Below, piece by piece: positions 1 to 7,850 of a stretch of 47,322 nt of DNA; position 1 is the stretch's first letter, and the number at the start of each line of letters is the position of its first letter. Source of the stretch: Bacillota bacterium (GTDB taxonomy: Bacteria > Bacillota > Clostridia > Christensenellales > SZUA-584); NCBI GenBank assembly GCA_023428025.1, contig JAEYZN010000037.1:1-47322 (forward strand), written 5' to 3'. Both the position numbers and the translations under genes were made by a program. The notes beneath the pieces were generated by a model that did not search any database, was not told the DNA's origin, and saw only the letters and a list, made by a program, of their open reading frames with translations.

Positions 1-1
1 G

Positions 2-403
2 ATCATCACGTTTCTGAAGGTGGAGAAGTTCAGCGGTGATCTCACCATTCCCGCGGCGTTCGTTTACATTGAGGACCTGCAGTTCCTCGCGGGCAAGACG
101 TTCGGGCAGCTGCTGGAAGCGGAATGCAGCGCCACGGAATATGCGCTGTGTAAAGCGGGCCGCCCCAACCTCACCATCACGCTGCCAGAGGTAACGGCAT
201 ATACCGTGGGGGCGCTGCTGTATTTCTTCGAGATGGCGACCGCCTATGCGGGCGAGATGCTGGACATCAACGCGTTCGACCAGCCGGGCGTGGAGGAGGG
301 CAAAAAGGCCACGTTCGCGCTGATGGGCAAGGCGGGCTTTGAGTCCAAGAAGGCCGAGCTGGACGCGCGCCCCGCGAAAGACGCGGCACTGGTGATCGAA
401 TAG
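2..403 (+). CDS. pgi: Glucose-6-phosphate isomerase, C-terminal part (5' end outside window)
   Basis: This is the last 133 codons of a gene that starts before the window. The family interconverts glucose-6-phosphate and fructose-6-phosphate in the cytoplasm, at the entry to glycolysis and gluconeogenesis. The motif DQPGVEEGKK near the C-terminus is highly characteristic of bacterial Pgi and holds the conserved late lysine. The stretch before it, with repeated hydrophobic helices around TVGALLYFFEMATAYAGEML, also fits the last helical part of the fold. The reading frame is open from base 2 to a TAG at 401-403. The start, promoter and N-terminal domain cannot be judged. gnd and zwf lie about 27 kb downstream, so this chromosome carries both glycolytic and oxidative pentose phosphate entry enzymes. 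Confidence 0.93.
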   Translation: MITFLKVEKFSGDLTIPAAFVYIEDLQFLAGKTFGQLLEAECSATEYALCKAGRPNLTITLPEVTAYTVGALLYFFEMATAYAGEMLDINAFDQPGVEEGKKATFALMGKAGFESKKAELDARPAKDAALVIE

Positions 404-434
404 CTATCATATAATTTCATAACAGGAGGATACT

Positions 435-695
435 ATGGGCTTACTATCATGGCTGGTTCTGGGCGGGCTTGCCGGCTGGGTTGCCAGTATTATCATGAAA
501 CGCAATGCGTCTATGGGCATTATCGCGAATATCATCGTCGGTATTGTCGGCGCACTGATTGGCGGCTTTATCATGAATTTGCTTGGAGGGCAGGATATCA
601 CTGGATTTAATCTGAGCAGCTTTTTAATTGCTCTTCTTGGCTCGGTGGTGCTGCTGGGAATCATTAACCTGATCAGCAGAGGCCGGGCGAGATAA
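435..695 (+). CDS. GlsB/YeaQ/YmgE family small membrane protein
   Basis: The product is an 86-residue, glycine-rich, very hydrophobic protein with three likely membrane segments (about residues 3-20, 27-50 and 57-80). The spacing of glycines (LGGLAGWVAS, then IVGIVGALIGGFI) matches the transglycosylase-associated / GlsB family, which is often induced by stress. No biochemical activity is firmly established for the family. A strong AGGAGG-type Shine-Dalgarno at about 423-428 sits seven bases before the ATG. The gene stands alone between pgi and a clear terminator, so it is probably expressed on its own or by readthrough from pgi. The family assignment is secure; the role is not. Confidence 0.88.
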   Translation: MGLLSWLVLGGLAGWVASIIMKRNASMGIIANIIVGIVGALIGGFIMNLLGGQDITGFNLSSFLIALLGSVVLLGIINLISRGRAR

Positions 696-730
696 AGAAG
701 CGTATTGTTTTTCCATGTCGTTTATAAAAA

Positions 731-764
731 GAGCCATCATGTTTGAAGCCGATGGCTCTTTTTG
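731..764 (+). terminator. Intrinsic terminator after the GlsB-like gene
   Basis: Arms GAGCCATC (731-738) and GATGGCTC (751-758) form a perfect 8-bp stem with a 12-nt loop, followed by a run of T. Confidence 0.85.
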
Positions 765-886
765 TTTGCATAAAGGAACTTAATAGGGAATGCGTTGATA
801 TTCTCACAGAAACATGATATGTTGATTCTGGATAATTCCGGATACAGATAAATATATCGAATCAACCAATATCGGGGGTAATGGAG

Positions 887-1174
887 ATGGAAGACCGCAA
901 AAAGAACGGCTATGTGCTTGTGAACATTACCGAGCAGCTCGTCAGGAAAAAGGTGCGCGAGATGATGAAGGATTTTGATATGTGCCAGTGTGAGAAGTGT
1001 TTTCTGGATGCCTGCGCGATCATCCTCAACCAGCAGCTGGACTCTCATTATGTGACCACGAAGAAGGGCGAATTGCTGACCCTGCTGGATGCGGCCGGAT
1101 ACCAGTATAAGACCGACCTCACGGTGTATGTGCTGCAGGCGCTTAAGGCTGTGAAAGAGGCGCCCCAGCATTAG
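887..1174 (+). CDS. ComFB-family protein (late competence development protein)
   Basis: The product is a short acidic and basic cytoplasmic protein. Its core is VNITEQLVRKKVREMMKDF, then a closely spaced pair of cysteines (CQCEKC), LDACAIILNQ and YVTTKKGEL, which is the ComFB family pattern. In Bacillus the gene lies in the comF operon; a precise molecular role is not established. Two in-frame ATGs lie at 881 and 887. The GGGGG Shine-Dalgarno at 874-878 is too close to the first (2 bases) and well placed for the second (8 bases), so I use 887. No other competence gene is adjacent, so the family name should not be read as a demonstrated function. Confidence 0.82.
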   Translation: MEDRKKNGYVLVNITEQLVRKKVREMMKDFDMCQCEKCFLDACAIILNQQLDSHYVTTKKGELLTLLDAAGYQYKTDLTVYVLQALKAVKEAPQH

Positions 1175-1215
1175 CCGAAGGCTGGAAAAAATCAACATCA
1201 AGAACAGAGGCGTTC

Positions 1216-1674
1216 ATGATGAAGCTCAAGGTGCTTGTGGGAAACGGAAGGAAAATAGGTCTGCTGCCCCTGCCGTTTCTGGTTGCGGGTGTGGCGTTTA
1301 ACATTCTGTTCCCCGCCGTGTTCAGCGTGGGCGGGCCGCCGCCGGCCCTGACGGTGATATCCGTCATCATCCTGATTCCCGGCCTGATCAACTGGGCGTG
1401 GTCGGTCGCGCTGCTGCTGACCAAGATACCCAAAAAGGAGTTGATCACCACCGGCCCTTACGCCATTGCGAAGCACCCGCTGTATACCGGCGTGGCGCTG
1501 CTGGTGCTGCCGTGGGCGGGCTTTCTGCTGAACACGTGGCTGGGCGCGGTGATCGGGCTTATCGTATACATTGGATCACGACTGTATTCGCCGGAAGAGG
1601 AGCAGATGCTGGCCAAGATATTCGGCGGGAGATGGAATGAGTACAGCAAAAAAGTGAAAATACCGTGGCTGTGA
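1216..1674 (+). CDS. Isoprenylcysteine carboxyl methyltransferase-like (PEMT/ICMT family) membrane protein
   Basis: The product has 152 residues and about four hydrophobic segments in the first 120. The region LITTGPYAIAKHPLYTG is the conserved part that binds S-adenosylmethionine in the phospholipid / isoprenylcysteine methyltransferase superfamily, with the Tyr, His-Pro and Tyr-x-Gly positions kept. The C-terminal EEEQMLAKIFGGRWNEY also matches the conserved Glu and Tyr of the fold. In bacteria the substrates of these small enzymes are mostly unknown, so I do not assign one. The AGAGG at 1206-1210 could serve either ATG 1216 or ATG 1219. The gene appears single, 41 bases after the ComFB gene. 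Confidence 0.8.
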   Translation: MMKLKVLVGNGRKIGLLPLPFLVAGVAFNILFPAVFSVGGPPPALTVISVIILIPGLINWAWSVALLLTKIPKKELITTGPYAIAKHPLYTGVALLVLPWAGFLLNTWLGAVIGLIVYIGSRLYSPEEEQMLAKIFGGRWNEYSKKVKIPWL

Positions 1675-1862
1675 GACATACATAGACTAAGGCGTTATCT
1701 GAAAAATCCATCAAGAGGATGTTTCGATGGGTATTGGAGTTTGATGGGCCATGCCGTGCATCGCAATATGGCTGGTTTGTATCCGATAGGCAAGGAATAC
1801 GGGCATTGCCGAACCGGGAAGAAAGCAAATCGTATCTGATTATGCATACAGACGGGAGAGAT

Positions 1863-2255
1863 ATGAAAAAATACAGGCTTGCCGCAATATTGATGATTGT
1901 TCATGGAGGCTTAATGGAAATAGGCGGTTGTATATCCTTAATACCAGTGCTGGCGTTACCCACTGATGTATTAAACCTGAAGCCGTATTTCTCTTTTATT
2001 GTTCCATATTTGCAGGAAAACTTATATTTGATGTTGGTGATGGGAGGCATTTATGGCATAGTCCGGGTGATTGGCGCGATAGGGCTGCTCAAAAACAGAA
2101 TGTGGGGGCTGGTGTTGTCAACGATCAATTGCGTCGTGACAATGGCGCTCATGATTTTTATGCTTCCCGCTGGAATTATGGACGGTATATTGGCTTGTAC
2201 CGCCCTGATCCTGATTCTGACCCAATACTTTGGAAAGAAGAAGATTGTAGAATAA
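1863..2255 (+). CDS. Small four-helix membrane protein, unknown function
   Basis: This is a 130-residue hydrophobic protein with four likely membrane spans (about residues 5-27, 46-75, 80-95 and 100-122) and a lysine-rich C-terminal tail. I do not recognise a family with confidence. I chose ATG 1863, which follows a GGGAG site at 1854-1858. The frame stays open upstream to 1719, but that extension is hydrophilic, lacks a ribosome site and does not look like coding sequence. Base composition is more AT-rich than in most genes of the window. The next element downstream is the promoter of the thiamine operon on the same strand. Confidence 0.6.
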   Translation: MKKYRLAAILMIVHGGLMEIGGCISLIPVLALPTDVLNLKPYFSFIVPYLQENLYLMLVMGGIYGIVRVIGAIGLLKNRMWGLVLSTINCVVTMALMIFMLPAGIMDGILACTALILILTQYFGKKKIVE

Positions 2256-2335
2256 GCAAGCCGCTTGAACCATGCATAAGACTGACCTTTTAAGCGCGGA
2301 CAGCGCGATAGCAAGGCCCGTAGAACAATAACAAC

Positions 2336-2365
2336 TTGACAAAGGCACCCCATACGGGTTACAAT
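2336..2365 (+). promoter_or_regulatory. Sigma-70 type promoter of the TPP-riboswitch operon
   Basis: TTGACA at 2336-2341 and TACAAT at 2360-2365 are separated by 18 bases, just upstream of the riboswitch aptamer. Confidence 0.8.
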
Positions 2366-2384
2366 GCAACACGAACAGAATATG

Positions 2385-2476
2385 AGCATGTGGGAGCTGC
2401 AAGAGCGGCTGAGAGGGAACTGTCTCGTTCCGACCATGAGAACCTGATTCGGATAATGCCGGCGTAGGGAATGACT
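2385..2476 (+). promoter_or_regulatory. TPP (thiamine pyrophosphate) riboswitch aptamer
   Basis: The conserved aptamer segments are present in order: the 5' part with GGGAGCTGC, the core GCGGCTGAGAGGG (the CTGAGA THI-box motif at 2409-2414), then GAGAACCTGATTCGG, ATAATGCCGGCGTAGGGAA. These are the sequences that hold the pyrimidine and pyrophosphate of TPP. The aptamer is followed after about 25 bases by an intrinsic terminator and then by a thiamine-binding protein and ABC transporter genes. The expected logic is therefore transcriptional OFF control when TPP is plentiful. Confidence 0.95.
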
Positions 2477-2500
2477 GAAAAGCACAAAAAGCTATTTGGA

Positions 2501-2528
2501 GCCGTTCCGCATCAGGAGCGGCTTTTTT
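2501..2528 (+). terminator. Riboswitch-controlled terminator
   Basis: GCCGTTCC (2501-2508) pairs with GGAGCGGC (2515-2522), with one G-U pair, over a 6-nt loop and is followed by six T. It lies between the TPP aptamer and the first gene, so it is most likely the expression platform. Confidence 0.88.
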
Positions 2529-2588
2529 GGTTCCATGGGGTGCGCAAAAAGGCAAAGAGGGCATGCTAAGGAAAAGGAGTGAGGAAGA

Positions 2589-2873
2589 ATGCCAGTTGTG
2601 AATGTGGAGCTGCAGGTGATACCCGGCGGCGTGGACGACGCTTACGCCGTGGTGGACAGCGTGATCGAGCTGATCGCCAAGAGCGGGCTGAAATATGTGG
2701 TGGGGCCGATGGGTACCACGATGGAGGGCGAACTGCCGGCGCTGCTGAAGATCGTGGAGGAGGCGCAGGAGCTGTGTGTAAAGAATGGCGCCAGCCGCGT
2801 GCTGTCCGTGGTCAAGATCGACTACAAGCCGGAAGGGTCGACCATCGATGAAAAAATCGCGAAGTACCGCTAA
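2589..2873 (+). CDS. Thiamine-binding protein, MTH1187/YkoF (DUF77) family
   Basis: The product is a 94-residue cytoplasmic protein of the small thiamine-binding family. The opening VNVELQVIPGG, the central VVGPMGTTMEGEL and the final VLSVVKIDYKPE are typical of it. Members bind thiamine or related pyrimidines and are commonly encoded with thiamine-type ABC transporters. Here the gene is first behind a TPP riboswitch and ends inside the permease gene (26-base overlap), which supports a role in the same uptake operon. A GGAAAAGGAGTGAGG purine-rich stretch before the ATG gives a good ribosome site. The family call is firm; the exact ligand (thiamine, or a degradation product such as formylaminopyrimidine) is inferred. 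Confidence 0.9.
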   Translation: MPVVNVELQVIPGGVDDAYAVVDSVIELIAKSGLKYVVGPMGTTMEGELPALLKIVEEAQELCVKNGASRVLSVVKIDYKPEGSTIDEKIAKYR

Positions 2874-3687
2874 CCATCACTCCAATGACGCTACGCATCA
2901 TCGGGAGCCCCGAAAGTACCCCGGCGGCGCTGCGCGTCATCAGAGATTCGGGAATAAGATATATCCGGCGGCGGCGTTGACTGTTTTCATCATCGTATGG
3001 GAACTGCTGGTGCACATCAATAACGTGCCCGAATACCGGCTGCCCGCTCCCAGCGTCATCGCCGCGGAATTTGTGGACAAATTGCCGCTGCTGATGCAGC
3101 ACGCGGGTGTCACGGTGGCGGAGTCGGTCATCGGTTTTGTGCTGGGCGTGCTGCTGGCGGTGGCGGTGGCTGTCGCGATGAGCATGATACGCCCGGTGCG
3201 GCACACGCTGTACCCATTCCTCATCATCTCGCAGACAGTGCCGCTGATTGTCATTGCGCCGCTGCTCGCCATCTGGTTCGGTTTCGGGTGGGTGCCCAAA
3301 ATCATCATGTCGGTGATCGTGGTGTTCTTTCCGGTGGCCGTGAGCCTGGCGGAAGGGTTGGAGACATACGACGCCGATCTGGTGGAGCTGATGCGTACGA
3401 TGAAGGCGAGCCGCTGGCAAGTTTACCGCATGGTGCGGCTGCCCGGCGCGATGCCCAGCTTCTTTGCGGGGATGAAGATATCCGCGGCGTACTGCGTGAT
3501 GGGTGCGGTGATCTCCGAATGGACGGGCGCGACGATGGGACTGGGCATCTACCTGTCCCGCGCGATGAGTTCGTTCGAGACGGCGGCGCTGTTCGCCAAC
3601 ATTGTTCTGATCGTGATTTTGAGCCTGGCGCTGTTTGGCGCGGTGAGCTTCGCCGAGAAAAAGGCGGTGCCATGGGGTAAACACTGA
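2848..3687 (+). CDS. thiX: ABC transporter permease for thiamine or its precursor (ThiX-like, NitT/TauT type)
   Basis: The product has 279 residues, with about six membrane spans beginning near residue 32 (AAALTVFIIVWELLVHI). The cytoplasmic EAA-type loop that docks on the ATPase is visible: RTMKASRWQVYRMVRLPGAM followed by an alanine- and glycine-containing segment. This is a single-chain binding-protein-dependent permease like those for nitrate, taurine and pyrimidine precursors. I chose ATG 2848, which overlaps the previous gene by 26 bases and follows GGAAGGG at 2831-2837. That gives the usual length and suggests translational coupling. The substrate-binding protein and the ATPase follow on the same strand. 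The stop codon lies inside the left arm of a long palindrome. Confidence 0.88.
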   Translation: MKKSRSTANHHSNDATHHREPRKYPGGAARHQRFGNKIYPAAALTVFIIVWELLVHINNVPEYRLPAPSVIAAEFVDKLPLLMQHAGVTVAESVIGFVLGVLLAVAVAVAMSMIRPVRHTLYPFLIISQTVPLIVIAPLLAIWFGFGWVPKIIMSVIVVFFPVAVSLAEGLETYDADLVELMRTMKASRWQVYRMVRLPGAMPSFFAGMKISAAYCVMGAVISEWTGATMGLGIYLSRAMSSFETAALFANIVLIVILSLALFGAVSFAEKKAVPWGKH

Positions 3688-3833
3688 TTAATTTGAAATG
3701 CTCGCGTTGGCGGCTGGACTTCGCGCCCTGCGGCGTCGCTGAAATCTAGAAATAGCGCTGCTATTCCGTCGATTTCGCTCCTTGCAGGACACAAAGCCAT
3801 CTCGCCAATCCAACATTCCTCATTTAATCAGTG
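3682..3833. repeat. 152-nt imperfect palindrome between the permease and binding-protein genes
   Basis: The outer ends CACTGATTAA (3682-3691) and TTAATCAGTG (3824-3833) are perfect inverted copies. Inside, the two halves pair along most of their length: TTGGCG with CGCCAA, CCCTGC with GCAGG, GAAATC with GATTTC, AATAGC with GCTATT, closing on a tiny GCT loop. It contains no open frame of interest and includes the permease stop codon. It could be a mobile palindromic element (MITE-like) or an mRNA-stabilising stem that raises expression of the binding protein downstream. Confidence 0.8.
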
Positions 3834-3897
3834 CTTACTGGAACCGCACCCGGCGGCTGGGCTAGAATAAATTTTGTTTGACATAAGGAGGAGACTG

Positions 3898-4878
3898 ATG
3901 AAGAAAATTGTTATGATCGTGCTGGCGGTGGCCATGGTGCTGTCGCTGGCGGCGTGCGGCGCGCCCGCGAAGGAGGAAACGCTGACCAAGGTCACGGTGG
4001 TGCTGGACTGGACGCCCAACACAAACCATACTGGCCTTTACGTGGCCGAAGACAAGGGCTATTTCGCGGAGAATGGGCTGGACGTGGAAATTATTCAGCC
4101 TGCAGATCCGTCGGCAGTACTGCAGCTGCTGGCCGCGGGTACGGCGCAGTTCGGCATCGGTTTTCAGGAGTCGCTGACCTTTGCGCGGGACAAGGGCGTG
4201 CCGGTGGTGTCCATCGGCGCGATACTGCAGCATAACACCTCCGTGTTTGCGGCCCCGTTAGACCGCGGCATAGGCACCGCGAAGGACTTCGAGGGCAAGA
4301 ACTACGGCGGCTGGGGTATGGACATGGAGCCCGCGACCATCAAATATTTGATGGATGAGGCGGGCGCGGATTTCAGCAAGGTCAACATCACGACCATGGG
4401 CGACACGGATGCCGTGACGGCGATGCAGATGAACAGTATCGATTTTGCTTGGATCTACGAGGGATGGGAAGGCATCAGCGCCAAGCTGAAAGGTTTTGAT
4501 CTCTCTTATGTGCCGCTGGCCAGTGACCCTGTGTTCGACTATTACACACCCATCATGGCCACCAGCGAGGACATGATCAATAGCAACCGCGAAACGGTGG
4601 AGAAGTTCATGGACGCGGTGGTAAAGGGTTACACCTATGCGGCGGAAAACGCGAATGAGAGTGCGGACATACTGCTCAAATATGCGCCTGAACTGGATGC
4701 CGAGCTAGTGAAAGCCAGCCAGGAATACCTTTCGCCGCTGTACATCGACGACGCGGAGAGCTTCGGCGTGCAGAAAGCCGAGGTGTGGGACCGCTACACG
4801 CAGTGGCTGTATGACCAGGGCTTCATCGAAACGCTGGTGGATTCGTCACAGGCGTTCACCAACGACTTTGTAAAATGA
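3898..4878 (+). CDS. thiY: Substrate-binding lipoprotein, NMT1/THI5-like (ThiY-like)
   Basis: The product has 326 residues. It begins with a lipoprotein signal (hydrophobic residues 4-18, lipobox LAAC with Cys20), so it should be anchored on the outside of the membrane. The segment LDWTPNTNHTGLYVAEDKG is the hallmark of the NMT1/THI5 group that binds thiamine pyrimidine precursors. The middle of the protein (GYFAENGLDVEI, GFQESL, NYGGWGMDMEP) follows the same family. I chose ATG 3898, which follows an AAGGAGGAG site. Its stop overlaps the ATPase start as ATGA. Control by the upstream TPP riboswitch is likely if transcription passes through the long palindrome. Confidence 0.9.
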   Translation: MKKIVMIVLAVAMVLSLAACGAPAKEETLTKVTVVLDWTPNTNHTGLYVAEDKGYFAENGLDVEIIQPADPSAVLQLLAAGTAQFGIGFQESLTFARDKGVPVVSIGAILQHNTSVFAAPLDRGIGTAKDFEGKNYGGWGMDMEPATIKYLMDEAGADFSKVNITTMGDTDAVTAMQMNSIDFAWIYEGWEGISAKLKGFDLSYVPLASDPVFDYYTPIMATSEDMINSNRETVEKFMDAVVKGYTYAAENANESADILLKYAPELDAELVKASQEYLSPLYIDDAESFGVQKAEVWDRYTQWLYDQGFIETLVDSSQAFTNDFVK

Positions 4879-5630
4879 CAAGCGCGGCCATCGAGCTCAG
4901 ATCTGTGTCCAAGGTGTTCGACGACGCGCCCAATACCGTGGAGGCGCTGGTGGACGTGAGCCTCACCGTGCGCCCCAACGAGTTCGTGTCCGTCGTCGGG
5001 CCTTCGGGCTGTGGCAAGAGCACGCTGCTCAAGATCGTCGCCGGGCTGGCCAGCGATTACGCGGGAACCGCTTATGTGAACGGGCAGGATGTGCGCACCG
5101 CGCCTCCGTCCGTTTGCCTGATGCCGCAGAGGGACCTGTTGATGCCGTGGCGCACCGTGCTGGAAAACGTGGCGCTGCCGCTGGAGCTGCGCGGCATCCC
5201 CAAAGCGGAAAGAGAGGCGCAGGCCGTAAAGCATTTTGAAGAGTTCGGTCTGGCCGGTTTCGAGCAGGCCTGGCCGGATATGCTGAGCGGCGGCATGCGC
5301 CAGCGGGCGGCGCTGCTGCGCACGTTCCTGTGCGAGGGAGACGTGTTTCTGATGGACGAACCGTTCGCGGCGCTGGACGCGCTGACGCGGTATAGGATGC
5401 GCGTATGGCTGCTGGATATCTGGAGCCGGTATCAAAAAGCGGTGGTGTTCGTCACGCACGACATCGAAGAGGCGGTGTTCCTCTCCGACCGGGTCTGCGT
5501 GCTCACCGAGCGCCCCGCCACGGTGGCTGAAATCATCGGCATTCCGCTGCCCCGTCCGCGCGCGCGGGATATCGTGGAGACGCCGCAATTCATCGCGCTG
5601 CGCCACGCGGTGCAGGCCGCGCTGGAGTAA
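4875..5630 (+). CDS. thiZ: ABC transporter ATPase (ThiZ-like)
   Basis: This is a 251-residue nucleotide-binding subunit. All motifs are intact: Walker A GPSGCGKST (residues 42-50), Q-loop Gln85 in MPQRD, signature LSGGMRQR (137-144), Walker B ending in Asp161-Glu162 (FLMDEP), and switch His195 in THDIEEA. The C-terminal THDIEEAVFLSDRVCVL is typical of the nitrate/taurine/pyrimidine importers. The gene overlaps the binding-protein gene by four bases (ATGA), a sign of translational coupling, and completes the transporter set permease, binding protein, ATPase. It is the last gene of the operon; a row of three hairpins follows. Confidence 0.92.
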   Translation: MTSAAIELRSVSKVFDDAPNTVEALVDVSLTVRPNEFVSVVGPSGCGKSTLLKIVAGLASDYAGTAYVNGQDVRTAPPSVCLMPQRDLLMPWRTVLENVALPLELRGIPKAEREAQAVKHFEEFGLAGFEQAWPDMLSGGMRQRAALLRTFLCEGDVFLMDEPFAALDALTRYRMRVWLLDIWSRYQKAVVFVTHDIEEAVFLSDRVCVLTERPATVAEIIGIPLPRPRARDIVETPQFIALRHAVQAALE

Positions 5631-5658
5631 ACGCAGCAAGATAACATGGGCTAAGACC

Positions 5659-5747
5659 GTGGAGGCGCCGCCTCCACACTACTGCTTAAGGGGCACCGCC
5701 CCTTAAGAATCCCGTCAGGAAAATGCCTTTTGCGAAAGGCATTTTCC
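5659..5747. repeat. Three consecutive perfect hairpins after the thi operon
   Basis: Three separate inverted repeats follow one another: GTGGAGGCG/CGCCTCCAC (5659-5667 with 5669-5677), CTTAAGGGGC/GCCCCTTAAG (5685-5694 with 5698-5707), and a 13-bp stem GGAAAATGCCTTT/AAAGGCATTTTCC (5718-5730 with 5735-5747). Each is perfect. None has a long T-run directly behind it on the plus strand, although TAATTTTCT follows the third. The group may act as a bidirectional terminator for the converging thi operon and XRE gene, or may be a REP-like intergenic repeat. Confidence 0.75.
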
Positions 5748-5832
5748 GTAATTTTCTACGCTGTGGTCCCAGACTATCATATGCGGGGGGAACGGCATTT
5801 CACTTGAAGCGGCTTTCGGGCCGCTTTACTTT

Positions 5833-6324
5833 TTATTTCTGTCTCTTAAGTCCTGCTGCGGTCAGGCAAACGCCCGCCAAAATGATGATGGCTGTGACAA
5901 AGAATACAGCTGGCATGGGCGGCTGCTGGGCGTAGTCCATGACGTTGGTATACCACTCGCCCTTTAGCACCATGTCGCTGCGCTGCAGGGTGAAAAGCAG
6001 AAAGAACTCGACGATCAGCAGCAGCAGACCTGCCAATATGGTCACCCAACCCGCTGTGAAATACCTCTTTTTTACGTTCATTTTCAACACATCCTCCATC
6101 CGTGGTCGGGACGCTTTCGTCGTATCGGCATTGTTCCCCAGCAGCTCGTCGGTGGAGACCGCAAAGGCTTTGCTGAGCGCGAGGATGTTGTCAATATCCG
6201 GGGATGACTGGTCGGTTTCCCATTTGGACACGGCCTGCCGGGAGACCCCCACGATATCCGCCAGCTGCTCCTGCGACAGCCCGGCTGTTTTGCGCAGCTG
6301 CTGTATTCTTTCTCCTGTCGTCAT
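5833..6324 (-). CDS. XRE-family DNA-binding protein with two membrane segments
   Basis: The product has 163 residues. Residues 5-60 are a Cro/CI-type helix-turn-helix (LSQEQLADIVGVSRQAVSKW is the two-helix reader), followed by a linker. Two hydrophobic segments lie at roughly residues 92-113 and 139-157, with KRQK at the end. A membrane-anchored XRE regulator of this layout is common in Firmicutes; the signals sensed are generally unknown. AAAGGAGA before the ATG is a good ribosome site. The gene is downstream of and on the same strand as the transglutaminase-like gene, with 119 bases between them. It converges with the thi operon. Confidence 0.82.
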   Translation of the reverse strand: MTTGERIQQLRKTAGLSQEQLADIVGVSRQAVSKWETDQSSPDIDNILALSKAFAVSTDELLGNNADTTKASRPRMEDVLKMNVKKRYFTAGWVTILAGLLLLIVEFFLLFTLQRSDMVLKGEWYTNVMDYAQQPPMPAVFFVTAIIILAGVCLTAAGLKRQK

Positions 6325-6443
6325 AGACTATTCTCCTTTTATCGATTCATGCGTAATTATAGCGCCATTGCCCTGTCCAAGTCTATCAATGCTGCCCGGC
6401 ATTATGTCAACCAGCGGTTGCAGTTAGCCCGCACAAAGCAAGG

Positions 6444-7601
6444 CTACCATTCACCCTGTACGATGCCGTCCTTATGATCGAGGTAAAAATGCGGCGTGTC
6501 GAAATAGTTGGCGCCCGAGCTGCCGAAGGTGGTGTCCATGTTGATCCAGGCACCCTCGCCGGAGACGTAAGCCTGGTTCCACGCATGGTCGCCCCATTCG
6601 TCGCCGGTATACCCAAGGCCGGTGAGGAACCGGACCTTGACATCCACCGCACGGCACATCGCCACATACAGGCAGGCGAAGTCAAAGCAGACGCCGGTGC
6701 GGGTGCTGAACGCGACGACGGCCCCGGAAGGAACTCTGGAGGGGTCCTGAGTGATCATGACGGCTTTTTCGTTGTCGTAAGTGAGGTTTTCGCAGATCCA
6801 CATGTAGATCAGATAGGCCTTCTGCCGGTCGTCCGTTTCAGCGCCGACGATTTCTCTGGCGGCGGCGTCGATTTCAGCGCTGGACTCCGTCGCCTCGCTC
6901 AATGTCATGCCGTTAAAATACCTCACCAGATATTTGCTTGCCAGTTTCTGTCCCTCGGTTTCCGCCACTTGGAACGAATCGCTGAACAGCACCTGTATAT
7001 TTCTGACGGTGCTGTTGCTCAGCAGCGGCTGAACGACGTTTTGTCGGACAAGCTGATACGGCGCGGACTGGCTGGCGTAAGCTGACATGACGGGGCTGTT
7101 GAAATAGCTTGTGTAAAAATTCAGCAGTATGGTGAAAAGCAGCACCAGCCATATGGACTTGGGCAGCTTCCACAGGGCGCTGACGGCCCGTCTGGCGGGG
7201 CCGCGTAAGGAACAGATTGCGGACGCGATGATGTTGGACACCGGCGTCAGCGCGAATATATAGAAGGGCAGTGCCAGCAGATGCAGCAGTGCGCCGATGA
7301 GCAGCGACAGTATCAGGAAGACGCCGAGGTATACCCAGAAAGCATGAAATTCCAGCATGCTTTGCATGTCTGGAACAAGCTGATAAAGCCAGGCGAGCAC
7401 CGGCTCGCTGGAGAGTAGCACTCTGGTCAGCCAGGCCGCCAGCAGTATGGATGCCAGCAGGATAACGCTGTTCAGCAGTGAAGCGAAGGAGCTGTGTATT
7501 CTGTCGTGGGTCAGCGGCCAGATGATGCCGGCCAGTATCGGGACTGCAAATATACAGATCATGACTAATGTGACGATATTGATACTGTTAAGTATATCCA
7601 T
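6444..7601 (-). CDS. Membrane protein with C-terminal transglutaminase-like domain
   Basis: The product has 385 residues. The first 160 residues hold four or five membrane spans (MDILNSINIVTLVMICIFAV at the start, then helices near 40-60, 87-112 and 150-165). The C-terminal part is a transglutaminase-like cysteine protease fold with the triad visible: Cys305 in TGVCFDFA, His339 in GDHAWNQ and Asp356 in INMDTTF. Bacterial members act as peptidases or cross-linking enzymes at the envelope; the substrate here is unknown. The orientation of the domain relative to the membrane cannot be settled by eye. The gene reads away from the YfbR-like gene; the 249-base gap between them should hold both promoters. 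Confidence 0.85.
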   Translation of the reverse strand: MDILNSINIVTLVMICIFAVPILAGIIWPLTHDRIHSSFASLLNSVILLASILLAAWLTRVLLSSEPVLAWLYQLVPDMQSMLEFHAFWVYLGVFLILSLLIGALLHLLALPFYIFALTPVSNIIASAICSLRGPARRAVSALWKLPKSIWLVLLFTILLNFYTSYFNSPVMSAYASQSAPYQLVRQNVVQPLLSNSTVRNIQVLFSDSFQVAETEGQKLASKYLVRYFNGMTLSEATESSAEIDAAAREIVGAETDDRQKAYLIYMWICENLTYDNEKAVMITQDPSRVPSGAVVAFSTRTGVCFDFACLYVAMCRAVDVKVRFLTGLGYTGDEWGDHAWNQAYVSGEGAWINMDTTFGSSGANYFDTPHFYLDHKDGIVQGEW

Positions 7602-7850
7602 GGCAGGCCAGTCTCCTTTCCCGCATTATTGCCAAAGTCCGAAGAAATAAACCCGTAACGAGTGCGCCGCTATACGATAGGCTTTTAAAGGCCGCGTCTA
7701 AGTCACTATCATTATAACCTTTAAAGCGGATGCGTGGTGTCGAATATAGTTAAAATAAGTGTGAACTCGTTGACGCTGGTGGTATTTACGTCTGAACATT
7801 GTCAAAGACTGCCGCCGTGTATTAGAATAGAGTTGACGGGAGGCGAAAGC

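Noticed and set aside
2051..2564. Minus-strand frames across the small membrane protein gene and the TPP riboswitch.
   Set aside because: They run through the riboswitch and terminator and have no plausible protein features.
2812..3684. Long open frame on the minus strand opposite the permease gene (290 codons).
   Set aside because: It is the complement of a clear permease. Its product is arginine- and histidine-rich with no family resemblance, and no ribosome site is present.
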